This document shows positions 35,321 through 41,965 of a stretch of 43,025 nucleotides of DNA, in pieces. The translations under genes and the position numbers were made by a program. This DNA comes from Acidobacteriota bacterium (GTDB lineage Bacteria > Acidobacteriota > Terriglobia > Bryobacterales > Bryobacteraceae). The number at the start of each line of letters is the position of its first letter. The stretch's first letter is position 1. Where the stretch lies: NCBI GenBank assembly GCA_016870995.1, contig VFZU01000042.1:1-43025 (forward strand), given 5' to 3'. Under the pieces are notes generated by a model, which worked only from the letters and a program-made list of their open reading frames with translations, ran no database searches and had not been told where the DNA came from.

Positions 35321-35533
35321 ATGGTTGCAAATTCACACAACTCGAATGCTTACACAGATCAGGAGAAAAAGTTCCTTCTGGGGCCGCTGGTGATGCTGAC
35401 CCTCGGGGCAACGGTATTCCTCTACGTCTACTCGACCATTCCGAGCCGTCCTTACGAACTTCACCACGCCGCTCATGCCGAAGCGAGCCACGACGCTGGC
35501 CACAAGGGCGATCACGGCGCTGCTAAGCACTAA
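35321..35533 (+). CDS. Small membrane protein with His-rich C-terminus
   Basis: The 70-residue protein has one membrane span at about residues 20-39 (LGPLVMLTLGATVFLYVYST), a short polar N-terminus (MVANSHNSNAYTDQEKK) and a C-terminal part with nine histidines (YELHHAAHAEASHDAGHKGD). The His-rich tail suggests metal binding, but nothing more can be said. It is divergent from nuoB, 30 bases away. Its stop lies 11 bases inside the end of the convergent small gene. The TANNNT box at the right distance and the coherent membrane-protein layout support a real gene. I do not recognise a family. Confidence 0.6.
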   Translation: MVANSHNSNAYTDQEKKFLLGPLVMLTLGATVFLYVYSTIPSRPYELHHAAHAEASHDAGHKGDHGAAKH

Positions 35534-35921
35534 GCCATTCGTTGGCTAAAGCTTCAGGATCTTCCTCAAGCGTCAGCATTCGCTGCGAAGTCGGCTCGTT
35601 ATCCACATAGAACGCCGCCTCTACACCTTGAGCCGTGGGCTTCAAGTCGAGGCGGCGTTCTTTTGCTTCGAGACGCAATGTTGAATCCAGCCACGTGAAC
35701 CGTACCATTGTTCGCTGCCGGTGGCCGATGGTCCGGCAGGCAACCAGAAATTTCTCGGTAAAGGGCCCCGTCTTCAATGCTGCAGCCACAGGCGCGGCTG
35801 CAAGCGCTGCCTGCCTTTCGGCTTCGCGTCAAGCCAGTTCCTCTTTCTGTTTCGCCGGGTCTTTTTCTTCGCGCGACTCGAGCGCCTTCAGGTTGTTCTC
35901 GAGGTTGTCGAGGAAGCTCAT
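35523..35921 (-). pseudogene. Small conserved-looking gene interrupted by an in-frame TGA
   Basis: From ATG 35921 the frame reads MSFLDNLENNLKALESREEK and on to KQKEELA, then TGA at 35829-35831. It continues without shift as REAERQAALAAAAPV, then FTEKFLVACRTIGHRQRTMV, and ends TLEEDPEALANEWLSA at 35523. Read through, it is 132 codons: a charged N-terminal helix, an Ala-rich link and a beta-rich domain. The flanking EELA-x-REAERQAAL is smooth helix, and CGA (Arg) to TGA is one transition. I do not recognise a function. A shorter product might start at GTG codons inside the C-terminal part. TACCGT lies exactly 6 bases before the start. Confidence 0.6.
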
Positions 35922-35927
35922 ATCCTC

Positions 35928-35937
35928 ACGGTACACT
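35928..35937. promoter_or_regulatory. Overlapping divergent TANNNT -10-like boxes
   Basis: In the 22-base gap between two divergent starts, TACCGT (minus strand, 35933-35928) ends 6 bases before ATG 35921, and TACACT (plus strand, 35932-35937) ends 6 bases before ATG 35944. They share two bases. The gap is too short for ordinary leaders, so both transcripts would be leaderless if these are the promoters. Confidence 0.45.
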
Positions 35938-35943
35938 GAGATC

Positions 35944-36366
35944 ATGTTCTTCCGCCGGGAAAAGCCAACTGTTTTGCAATTTGAAGATCGCCTCGAGACG
36001 CTGAAGCAATGCGGCATGGCCGTCGGGAAAAAGAGTTCGGGAAAAGCTGCTGTGATGCGCAAGGGTTGCGCAGCAGTCCTGATTGAAAAAGGCTCGGAGA
36101 TTGAAATCGAACGGGCGGGAGTGGTGGTCGGCCACGAAATCGGAGAACTCACCCACGGTGGGTATCAAATGTTCTTCTTCACCCCGACGGGCGTCAAGGA
36201 ACCTGCTCTAGCCGAGCAGCTGCGAGAACTGCATGACTTTCTCGAAGACCTGCGCGAAGCCCTCGGCCACAGCAGCCTCTATAACACCAGCTTGGGGACC
36301 ACCAACCAGCGGCACATGTACGACCGTGTCAAAGGCCGTGACCCCCAGGCCGGACATCATCACTAA
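35944..36366 (+). CDS. Small conserved-type protein of unknown function
   Basis: Starting at ATG 35944, the 140-residue protein reads [20 protein letters not shown], followed by a beta-rich middle ([32 protein letters not shown]) and a helical C-terminus ([20 protein letters not shown]). It ends in GHHH. The frame stays open far upstream, but that part overlaps the minus-strand gene and has unlikely composition, so I reject the longer start. It has no signal peptide or membrane span. Its stop overlaps the cyclophilin stop in CTAA (36363-36366). I do not recognise a family. Confidence 0.65.
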   Translation: MFFRREKPTVLQFEDRLETLKQCGMAVGKKSSGKAAVMRKGCAAVLIEKGSEIEIERAGVVVGHEIGELTHGGYQMFFFTPTGVKEPALAEQLRELHDFLEDLREALGHSSLYNTSLGTTNQRHMYDRVKGRDPQAGHHH

Positions 36367-36851
36367 GCGACAGTAATCGTCACGCTGTTCAGCGTGTCGC
36401 CGCCGGCAATCGAATCCACAACAGACTGCCCTTCGAGCACCTGGCCAAAGACCGTGTGCTTCCCGTCAAGCCAATCCGTCTTGATGTGCGTAATGAAAAA
36501 CTGGCTGCCGTTCGTGTTCGGACCGGCATTGGCCATCGACAGGCTTCCCACCTGATGACGCAGCCATTCGTTGCCCGCGAATTCGTCGGGGAAGCGATAG
36601 CCCGGGCCTCCACGGCCTGAGCCTTCAGGGTCACCGCCCTGAATCATGAAGTCTTTGATCACGCGATGGAACACGGTGCCGTTATAGAAACCGTCGTTGG
36701 CGAGAAACACGAAGTTGTTCACCGTCGCGGGTGCGTTCTTCGGCTTCAGTTCCACCACAATCTTGCCTTTGGACGTATCGAAGGTGGCAGTGTACTGCTT
36801 GTTCACATCGATCGACATCGGCGGCGGGGCCGGATAGGATTTTTGAGCCAT
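36363..36851 (-). CDS. Peptidyl-prolyl cis-trans isomerase, cyclophilin type
   Basis: This 162-residue cyclophilin speeds proline isomerisation during protein folding. The core motifs are present: [20 protein letters not shown] with the catalytic Arg in [21 protein letters not shown], and [12 protein letters not shown]. It has no signal peptide, so it is probably cytoplasmic. The N-terminus ([15 protein letters not shown]) is slightly longer than in minimal cyclophilins. TAGACT lies 8 bases before the ATG, with GAAAGGAT between, which could also serve as a ribosome-binding site. DUF1501 lies upstream on the same strand, 11 bases away. Confidence 0.95.
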   Translation of the reverse strand: MAQKSYPAPPPMSIDVNKQYTATFDTSKGKIVVELKPKNAPATVNNFVFLANDGFYNGTVFHRVIKDFMIQGGDPEGSGRGGPGYRFPDEFAGNEWLRHQVGSLSMANAGPNTNGSQFFITHIKTDWLDGKHTVFGQVLEGQSVVDSIAGGDTLNSVTITVA

Positions 36852-36859
36852 ATCCTTTC

Positions 36860-36865
36860 AGTCTA
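36860..36865 (-). promoter_or_regulatory. TAGACT -10-like box before the cyclophilin gene
   Basis: TAGACT on the minus strand ends 8 bases before ATG 36851, with GAAAGGAT between. It overlaps the stop region of DUF1501 (stop at 36863-36865). Confidence 0.3.
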
Positions 36866-38239
36866 GGACAGCGCGCGATGGATCACTTCTCCAGCGACAT
36901 CGGTCAGCCTGAAATCCCTTCCCTGATAGCGGAAGGTCAGCTTCTTGTGGTCAATCCCCAGCAAGTGCAGCAGCGTCGCCTGGATGTCGTGTACATGCAT
37001 CGGCTGGCCTGTGGGCGAGAAGCCAAGCTCGTCGGTGCCGCCAACAATGGTGCCCTTCTTCAGCCCACCACCGGCCATAAAGATCGAATACGCGTCGATA
37101 TGGTGGTTCCGGCCGATCTTGCCTTTTTCACGAACTTCGCCCATCGGTGTGCGGCCGAATTCCCCGCCCCAGATCACGAGAGTACGGTCGAGCAATCCCC
37201 GTTGCTTCAGGTCCTTGATCAGGGCCGCCGTCGCCTGATCCACTTCGCGAGTCACCTGCTCAAGCGGCTTAGTGAGATCGTCGTGATGATCCCAATCGGT
37301 GTGATAGAGCTGGACAAACCGGACACCGCGCTCGACCAGACGCCGGGCCAGCAAACAGTTGTTGGCGAAGGCGTGCTCCGGTGCGCCAGGCTTGGCCCCG
37401 TACATCGCCATCGTTTCGGGAGTCTCCTTCCCAAAGTCGATCAACTCGGGCCCGGAAGTTTGCATCCGAAACGCCATCTCATATTGCGCGATGCGAGTGT
37501 CAATCTCCGTGTCGCCGGTGTGCGTCTTCTCAATTGCATTCAGATCGCGAAGCAATTCGATCGTTTGACGCTGTTGGTCGGGCGTGACATGCTTGGGTGT
37601 CGACAAATTCAGAATCGGGTCGCCGGTAGAACGAAATGGCACCCCCTGATAGCTGGTCGGCAAAAAGCCGCTCGACCAAAGCTGCGCCCCGCTGCGAGGC
37701 CCCCGCGGCCCCGATTGCAGCACCACAAAGCCAGGAAGATCCTTTGACTCGCTACCAAGCCCATAAGTCACCCAAGAGCCGATGCTGGGTCGTCCCGCCC
37801 GCACCGAACCCGTATTCATAAACAGCTTCGCCGGCCCATGATTGAAGTTGTCCGTCGACACCCCATGAAACATCGTCAGTTCATCGGCCACAGTTGCGAT
37901 GTTCGGAATCAGATCGGAGAAGTGCATTCCGCCATTGCCGCTCTGCTTGAACTGTCTCCGCGTGCCAAGCATCTTGGGCGGCTCTTTGGAGAACGTATCC
38001 ATGAAGGCGAAACGTTTGCCCTTAAGCAGTTCCGCTGGGGCCGTCTTGGCATCGTACTTGGTCAGCTCTGGCTTGTAGTCGAACAACTCCAACTGGCTTG
38101 GGCCACCTGCCTGGAAGAGATAGATGACATGATCGATCTTTGCTTCATGATGCCGTGTGGCCGCTTGGAGATAGCTGGCGGCGAGACTCAGACTCGAATT
38201 GCGAAAAAAGTGTCGGCGGGTTTGAAGTAAAGGGTTCAT
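36863..38239 (-). CDS. DUF1501 protein (sulfatase-like fold) with Tat-like signal
   Basis: The 458-residue protein starts with a twin-arginine-type leader (MNPLLQTRRHFFRNSSLSLA) and shows the DUF1501 features DHVIYLFQAGGPSQLELFDYKP, FMDTFSKEPPKMLG, NHGPAKLFMNTGS, VQLYHTDWDHHDDLT, VIWGGEFGRTPMG and GRNHHIDAYSIFMAGGG. DUF1501 belongs to the alkaline-phosphatase/sulfatase-like superfamily. It is nearly always encoded next to a cytochrome/DUF1549/DUF1553 protein, as here, where its start overlaps that gene's stop (ATGA). The function of the pair is unproven; breakdown of complex polysaccharides has been suggested. It is probably exported to the periplasm. Confidence 0.92.
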   Translation of the reverse strand: MNPLLQTRRHFFRNSSLSLAASYLQAATRHHEAKIDHVIYLFQAGGPSQLELFDYKPELTKYDAKTAPAELLKGKRFAFMDTFSKEPPKMLGTRRQFKQSGNGGMHFSDLIPNIATVADELTMFHGVSTDNFNHGPAKLFMNTGSVRAGRPSIGSWVTYGLGSESKDLPGFVVLQSGPRGPRSGAQLWSSGFLPTSYQGVPFRSTGDPILNLSTPKHVTPDQQRQTIELLRDLNAIEKTHTGDTEIDTRIAQYEMAFRMQTSGPELIDFGKETPETMAMYGAKPGAPEHAFANNCLLARRLVERGVRFVQLYHTDWDHHDDLTKPLEQVTREVDQATAALIKDLKQRGLLDRTLVIWGGEFGRTPMGEVREKGKIGRNHHIDAYSIFMAGGGLKKGTIVGGTDELGFSPTGQPMHVHDIQATLLHLLGIDHKKLTFRYQGRDFRLTDVAGEVIHRALS

Positions 38240-41200
38240 GGTCGGGTCAAAAACTCATCGAGGTTAATCAGTACACGCGCCACGGCGACCCATGGCTCTT
38301 GCTGGGAATCGCGCTGCACGCGCACAAACCGTAAGAAGCGATCCTTCTCGTCGGCCCTCGGCGCGCGTCCCAGCGCAATCTCATAGCCCGCGGTCAGCCG
38401 TGCGCTGTCACTCTCACCAACAGAGGTCATGCGCTTGGCGAGCGCTTGAGCAAACTCGGCAGAAGCCTCGTCGTTGAGTTGCGTCAGCGCCTGCAGTGGA
38501 GTGTTCGATCGGTTACGCCGCGTGCAGGACACGGATGAATCCGGCGCGTCGAAAACGATCAGGCTCGGGTGTGGAGCCGATCGCTGGAAAAACGTGTACA
38601 TGCCCCGGCGATAGCGGTCTTCCCCGGTGGAAGTCTTCCATTCCCGGCGAACCTGCGTGACCTGATAGACACCAGCTGGCTGAGGTGGATACACGCTTGG
38701 CCCACCGACCTTCGGGGCAAACAAGCCACTGGCGACGAGCGAAGCATCACGGATGACTTCTGCGTCCAGCCTCAGCCGGTTCTGCCGAGAAAACAGTTTG
38801 TTTTCCGGGTCCGCAGTTCTCGCCGTGGAAGCTTGACGGTAGGTGGCGGAAGTCACGATCAGCCGATGCAACGCCTTCTGGCTCCAGCCCTTTGCGATGA
38901 ACTCGCTCGCCAGCCAATCCAGCAGCTCTGGATGAGTCGGCTTGTCGCCCTGCGTTCCGAAATCACTTTCGCTATCCACGATGCCCCGGCCGAAGTACTT
39001 CTGCCAGACGCGGTTCACTGTAACGCGCGGCGTCAGTGGATTCTTTGGGTCCACCAGCCACTGCGCCAAGGCGAGACGTGTGCCGCTGGAATTACCAGCT
39101 TGCGGCAGAAACCCAGGCACGCCGGGTTCGACAGCCGCTCCCTTCCTCATGAAATCGCCACCGAGATGGATGTAAGCGGGCCGCCGCTCAGCCAGGTCCT
39201 TCATGATCATCGTGCGGGGCAATTTGGGTTTATTCCGCCGCAGTGTCGCGAGCTCCTTTTCGATCCCCACCAATGTCTCGTCCTTGGTTGGATCGCCGGA
39301 ATAGGTTTCCAGCCGCTTCCGCATCCGCTCTTCGGCATTGATGATCTTCTGTTGCCATTCAGCGAACTCGGCCTTCTCTGACTCGGAACCAATCTCAAGA
39401 AACGGCTTGTTGAAGAACTTGCGCTCCGCTTCCTTATCCACTTCGTCGGTGTTGTTGAAGTAAGCGAACAGCTGGTAATACTCTCGCTGCGACACCGGAT
39501 CGTACTTGTGGTCATGGCAACGAGCGCAGCCGAGCGTCAATCCAAGAAACGCCGCACCAGTCGTGGCAACGCGATCCGCAACCGCTTCAACACGATATTG
39601 TTCAAAGTCGATCCCGCCCTCATAATTCGACGTCGTGTTGCGATGAAATCCCGTGGCCACCAATTGAGGCACCGTTGGATTCGGCAACTGATCTCCCGCC
39701 ATCTGCTCGATCACAAACTCATTGAAAGGTTTGTCCTGGTTGGTGGCCTCGATCACCCAGTCGCGATACATCCAGATATCGCGCGGCGCGTCGATCGTAT
39801 AGCCGTCAGAGTCGGCGTATCTGGCAATATCCAGCCAATGTCGCCCCCATCGCTCCCCATAGTGCTTGCTTGCGAGCAAGCGCTCCACTTGCTTTTGATA
39901 AGCGTCCGTTGATTTGTCTGCGACAAACTGCTTGAATTCCTCAACCGTTGGCGGCAATCCCGTCAGATCGAGGCTCAATCGGCGAAGCAATGTGATGCGA
40001 TCTGCTTCCGCAGATGGCGCCACATGGCTTGCCTCCATCTTGGCGAGGATGAATCGATCGATATCGTTGCGAACCCAACCTGCATTTGAAACCGTTGGCA
40101 AGCCCGGCCTCACCACGGGTTGAAACGCCCAGTGGCTCGCACCGGGACGCTTCGACTTCACCAGATTCTCTGGCATCGGCAAGCCCGCCGCAGCCCACTT
40201 CTCGATCACGGCCACCTGCTCAGAGGTCAACTTCTTGTTGGGTGGCATTTTCAAGTCACCTACATGCCGCGCCGCATTCAGGATGATGTCCACAGAAGGT
40301 CCGCGGTTTCCCCCACGCAGTATCGACTCGCGCGTTTGCAGCGATAATCCGCTAGTTGTATTTGCTTCGCTGTGGCATCCCCAACAATTCGCCCGCAAGA
40401 TCGGGCGCACTTGCACCTCGAAGAATTGAGCGTCTGGCGATTGCGCCATCAACCCGGTGACGGCGACAAAGATAAGACAGATTCGATCCACAACCGACAT
40501 CTTGTCAAATTTCCGCGTATTATGGAAGCGAGTCGACTCCATCCGGGCGAATTCAACGCGCCGTTTGTGCGCACGTCCAGCCTCCGTCGTATTCGCCGCG
40601 AGCGGCCGCGTATCGCCGAACCCCTCATGCGTCAGCCGGCTTGAGGCGATGCCGTGCCCAATCAGCCACGCCATCACGCTTGCCGCCCGCGCGGCGGACA
40701 ATTTACCATTCGCCGCGCGGCTTCCGGTTCCATCGGTGTGACCTTCCACCCTCATCCGCCAACTCGGGTTCGATGCGAGCATTTGCGCCACCCTTTGAAG
40801 CACCGCCTCCGACTCGGGACGAATCCGGGCCGAAGCGATCTCGCATTCGATTCCCTTGATCACCGCCCGGCCACTCGTGCCAATTGCCGCCTCCCACTGC
40901 GCGGCCAACTCCTGCCGCATCGCCTGCTCGATCACGGTGGTCAAATGGTAGCGGCCCTCACTGTTTGTCCGTGCCATAAGCCAGGCACTCCCTTTGCGGC
41001 CAGTCACCGCATGCTCCTTATCAACGTCTTTGCCTTCGAAAATCATCTGAAAGCCAGCGGATTTCAGCGCCCCGGCGATGTTTCTTACAATCTCCAGGCC
41101 GGATGTCCCGGATGGGCAAAGATAGAAGATCTCTTCGGTCTTTCCTTCGATGTCCTTCAGAGTTTCATTCCCGTTGGTTCGCCCGGTCAGCATCGAGGCG

Positions 41201-41346
41201 GCATCGAAGTCTTTGCGCGAGCACGACTCGATCAAACATCCCGTCTTGCGGGTCAACAATGCGGAATCCCTGCATCCTGCGGCGTCTTCCGCCGCCTGGG
41301 CAAACACCAGCAACAATGGTGCGATCACAATGGGTGCCATACTCAT
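38236..41346 (-). CDS. Continuous frame: OmpA-family domain plus cytochrome/DUF1549/DUF1553 protein
   Basis: The frame encodes 1036 residues in two parts. Residues 1-~270 look like a complete exported OmpA-family protein: signal peptide (MSMAPIVIAPLLLVFAQAA), a middle domain, and a peptidoglycan-binding OmpA-C domain at about 165-268 (MRVEGHTDGTGSRAANGKLS, THEGFGDTRPLAANTTEAGR, KRRVEF). From residue 283 a second signal peptide (MSVVDRICLIFVAVTGLMAQ) opens a typical cytochrome-like domain with CWGCH, then DUF1549 (LRRLSLDLTGLPPTVEEF, LGCARCHDHKYDP) and DUF1553 (NPLTPRVTVNRVWQKYFGRG, TSATYRQAS). Normally these are separate genes, so the join probably reflects loss of a stop codon. A second start at 40500 would give the usual 754-residue protein. 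DUF1501 follows with an ATGA overlap. Confidence 0.85.
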   Translation of the reverse strand: MSMAPIVIAPLLLVFAQAAEDAAGCRDSALLTRKTGCLIESCSRKDFDAASMLTGRTNGNETLKDIEGKTEEIFYLCPSGTSGLEIVRNIAGALKSAGFQMIFEGKDVDKEHAVTGRKGSAWLMARTNSEGRYHLTTVIEQAMRQELAAQWEAAIGTSGRAVIKGIECEIASARIRPESEAVLQRVAQMLASNPSWRMRVEGHTDGTGSRAANGKLSAARAASVMAWLIGHGIASSRLTHEGFGDTRPLAANTTEAGRAHKRRVEFARMESTRFHNTRKFDKMSVVDRICLIFVAVTGLMAQSPDAQFFEVQVRPILRANCWGCHSEANTTSGLSLQTRESILRGGNRGPSVDIILNAARHVGDLKMPPNKKLTSEQVAVIEKWAAAGLPMPENLVKSKRPGASHWAFQPVVRPGLPTVSNAGWVRNDIDRFILAKMEASHVAPSAEADRITLLRRLSLDLTGLPPTVEEFKQFVADKSTDAYQKQVERLLASKHYGERWGRHWLDIARYADSDGYTIDAPRDIWMYRDWVIEATNQDKPFNEFVIEQMAGDQLPNPTVPQLVATGFHRNTTSNYEGGIDFEQYRVEAVADRVATTGAAFLGLTLGCARCHDHKYDPVSQREYYQLFAYFNNTDEVDKEAERKFFNKPFLEIGSESEKAEFAEWQQKIINAEERMRKRLETYSGDPTKDETLVGIEKELATLRRNKPKLPRTMIMKDLAERRPAYIHLGGDFMRKGAAVEPGVPGFLPQAGNSSGTRLALAQWLVDPKNPLTPRVTVNRVWQKYFGRGIVDSESDFGTQGDKPTHPELLDWLASEFIAKGWSQKALHRLIVTSATYRQASTARTADPENKLFSRQNRLRLDAEVIRDASLVASGLFAPKVGGPSVYPPQPAGVYQVTQVRREWKTSTGEDRYRRGMYTFFQRSAPHPSLIVFDAPDSSVSCTRRNRSNTPLQALTQLNDEASAEFAQALAKRMTSVGESDSARLTAGYEIALGRAPRADEKDRFLRFVRVQRDSQQEPWVAVARVLINLDEFLTRP
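40498..40500 (-). other. Probable native internal start of the DUF1549/DUF1553 protein
   Basis: ATG at 40500 begins MSVVDRICLIFVAVTGLMAQ, a clear signal peptide that makes no sense in the middle of a protein. Starting here gives 754 residues (38236-40500), a normal length for the family. No strong Shine-Dalgarno sequence is visible just upstream (GCGGAAATTTGACAAG), so expression might depend on coupling with the OmpA part. Confidence 0.55.
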
Positions 41347-41368
41347 CCACGCGAAGATTCGCTACCAA

Positions 41369-41965
41369 TCAGCTCAACTCAAGACTTTGCCACATGTACC
41401 AGGACCCGACGCTACGATAAGGCCGCCACTTCTCTGCAATGGCCTCATAGTCTGCGGGCTTGCTGCTGGCACTCAGCCCATAGACCTTCTGCATCCCATT
41501 GCGAACCCCTAAATCGAGCACGGGGAAAACATCGGGTCTTCGCAAGGCAAACATCAGGAACATCTGAACTGTCCAGACACCGACCCCCTTTACCTTTGTC
41601 AGCTCGCCAATGACCTCGTCGTCGGTCATTCGTTTGTGCCCTCGGAAGCGCACCTCGCCGCTCGCCGTCTTCAACGCCAGGTCCCTGACATATCGAGCCT
41701 TTTGTCCTGACAATCCGGCGGCTCGCATTTGTTCTTCGCTAACCTCCAAAACGGCTTCCGGCTTCAGCGTCCGTACCCCGCAAGCCGTCTGAAAACGTCC
41801 GAAGATTGTAGAGGCAGCTTTGCCACTGAGTTGTTGGTAGACGATGGATCGCACGAGTGAATGAAACGTCGGTGGATGATAAGCCATCTCATATGACCCA
41901 ACTTGCGAGATGATTTGTTTGAGGACCGGATCGCGGCGGCGTAACAGACAGAGAGCATCTTCCAT
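41369..41965 (-). CDS. DNA-3-methyladenine glycosylase (AlkA-like, HhH-GPD superfamily)
   Basis: This 198-residue base-excision-repair enzyme removes alkylated bases from DNA. The family hallmarks are FHSLVRSIVYQQLSGKAAST, the helix-hairpin-helix LTKVKGVGVWTVQMFLMFAL with its Gly-Val-Gly turn, and the nearby FPVLDLGVRNG that contains the catalytic aspartate. The end (KWRPYRSVGSWYMWQSLE) also fits AlkA-type enzymes. It lacks AlkA's N-terminal domain, as bacterial short forms do. The start codon directly abuts that of the divergent VWA gene (CATATG), so its promoter must lie within that gene. TAAGTT is found 5 bases upstream of the start. Confidence 0.92.
   Translation of the reverse strand: MEDALCLLRRRDPVLKQIISQVGSYEMAYHPPTFHSLVRSIVYQQLSGKAASTIFGRFQTACGVRTLKPEAVLEVSEEQMRAAGLSGQKARYVRDLALKTASGEVRFRGHKRMTDDEVIGELTKVKGVGVWTVQMFLMFALRRPDVFPVLDLGVRNGMQKVYGLSASSKPADYEAIAEKWRPYRSVGSWYMWQSLELS

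Noticed and set aside
27890-35921. TGA recoding (selenocysteine, tryptophan or arginine) to explain the in-frame stops
   Set aside because: TGA terminates many intact genes here, several in ATGA overlaps (ruvC, nuoB, the ECF sigma gene at 1194), one of the four stops is TAG, and the paralogous position at 31121 is Ala, not Cys or Trp. No SECIS-like hairpin was evident.
35635-35943. Upstream extension of the plus-strand gene at 35944
   Set aside because: It lies opposite the interrupted small gene and has Arg/Ser-rich composition typical of a shadow; ATG 35944 has a TANNNT box at the right distance.
36731-37747. 338-codon plus-strand frame opposite the cyclophilin and DUF1501 genes
   Set aside because: Shadow of two well-supported genes; no recognisable domain.
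40654-41613. 319-codon plus-strand frame opposite the OmpA part and glycosylase
   Set aside because: It spans the ends of two real genes on the other strand and has no protein-like features.
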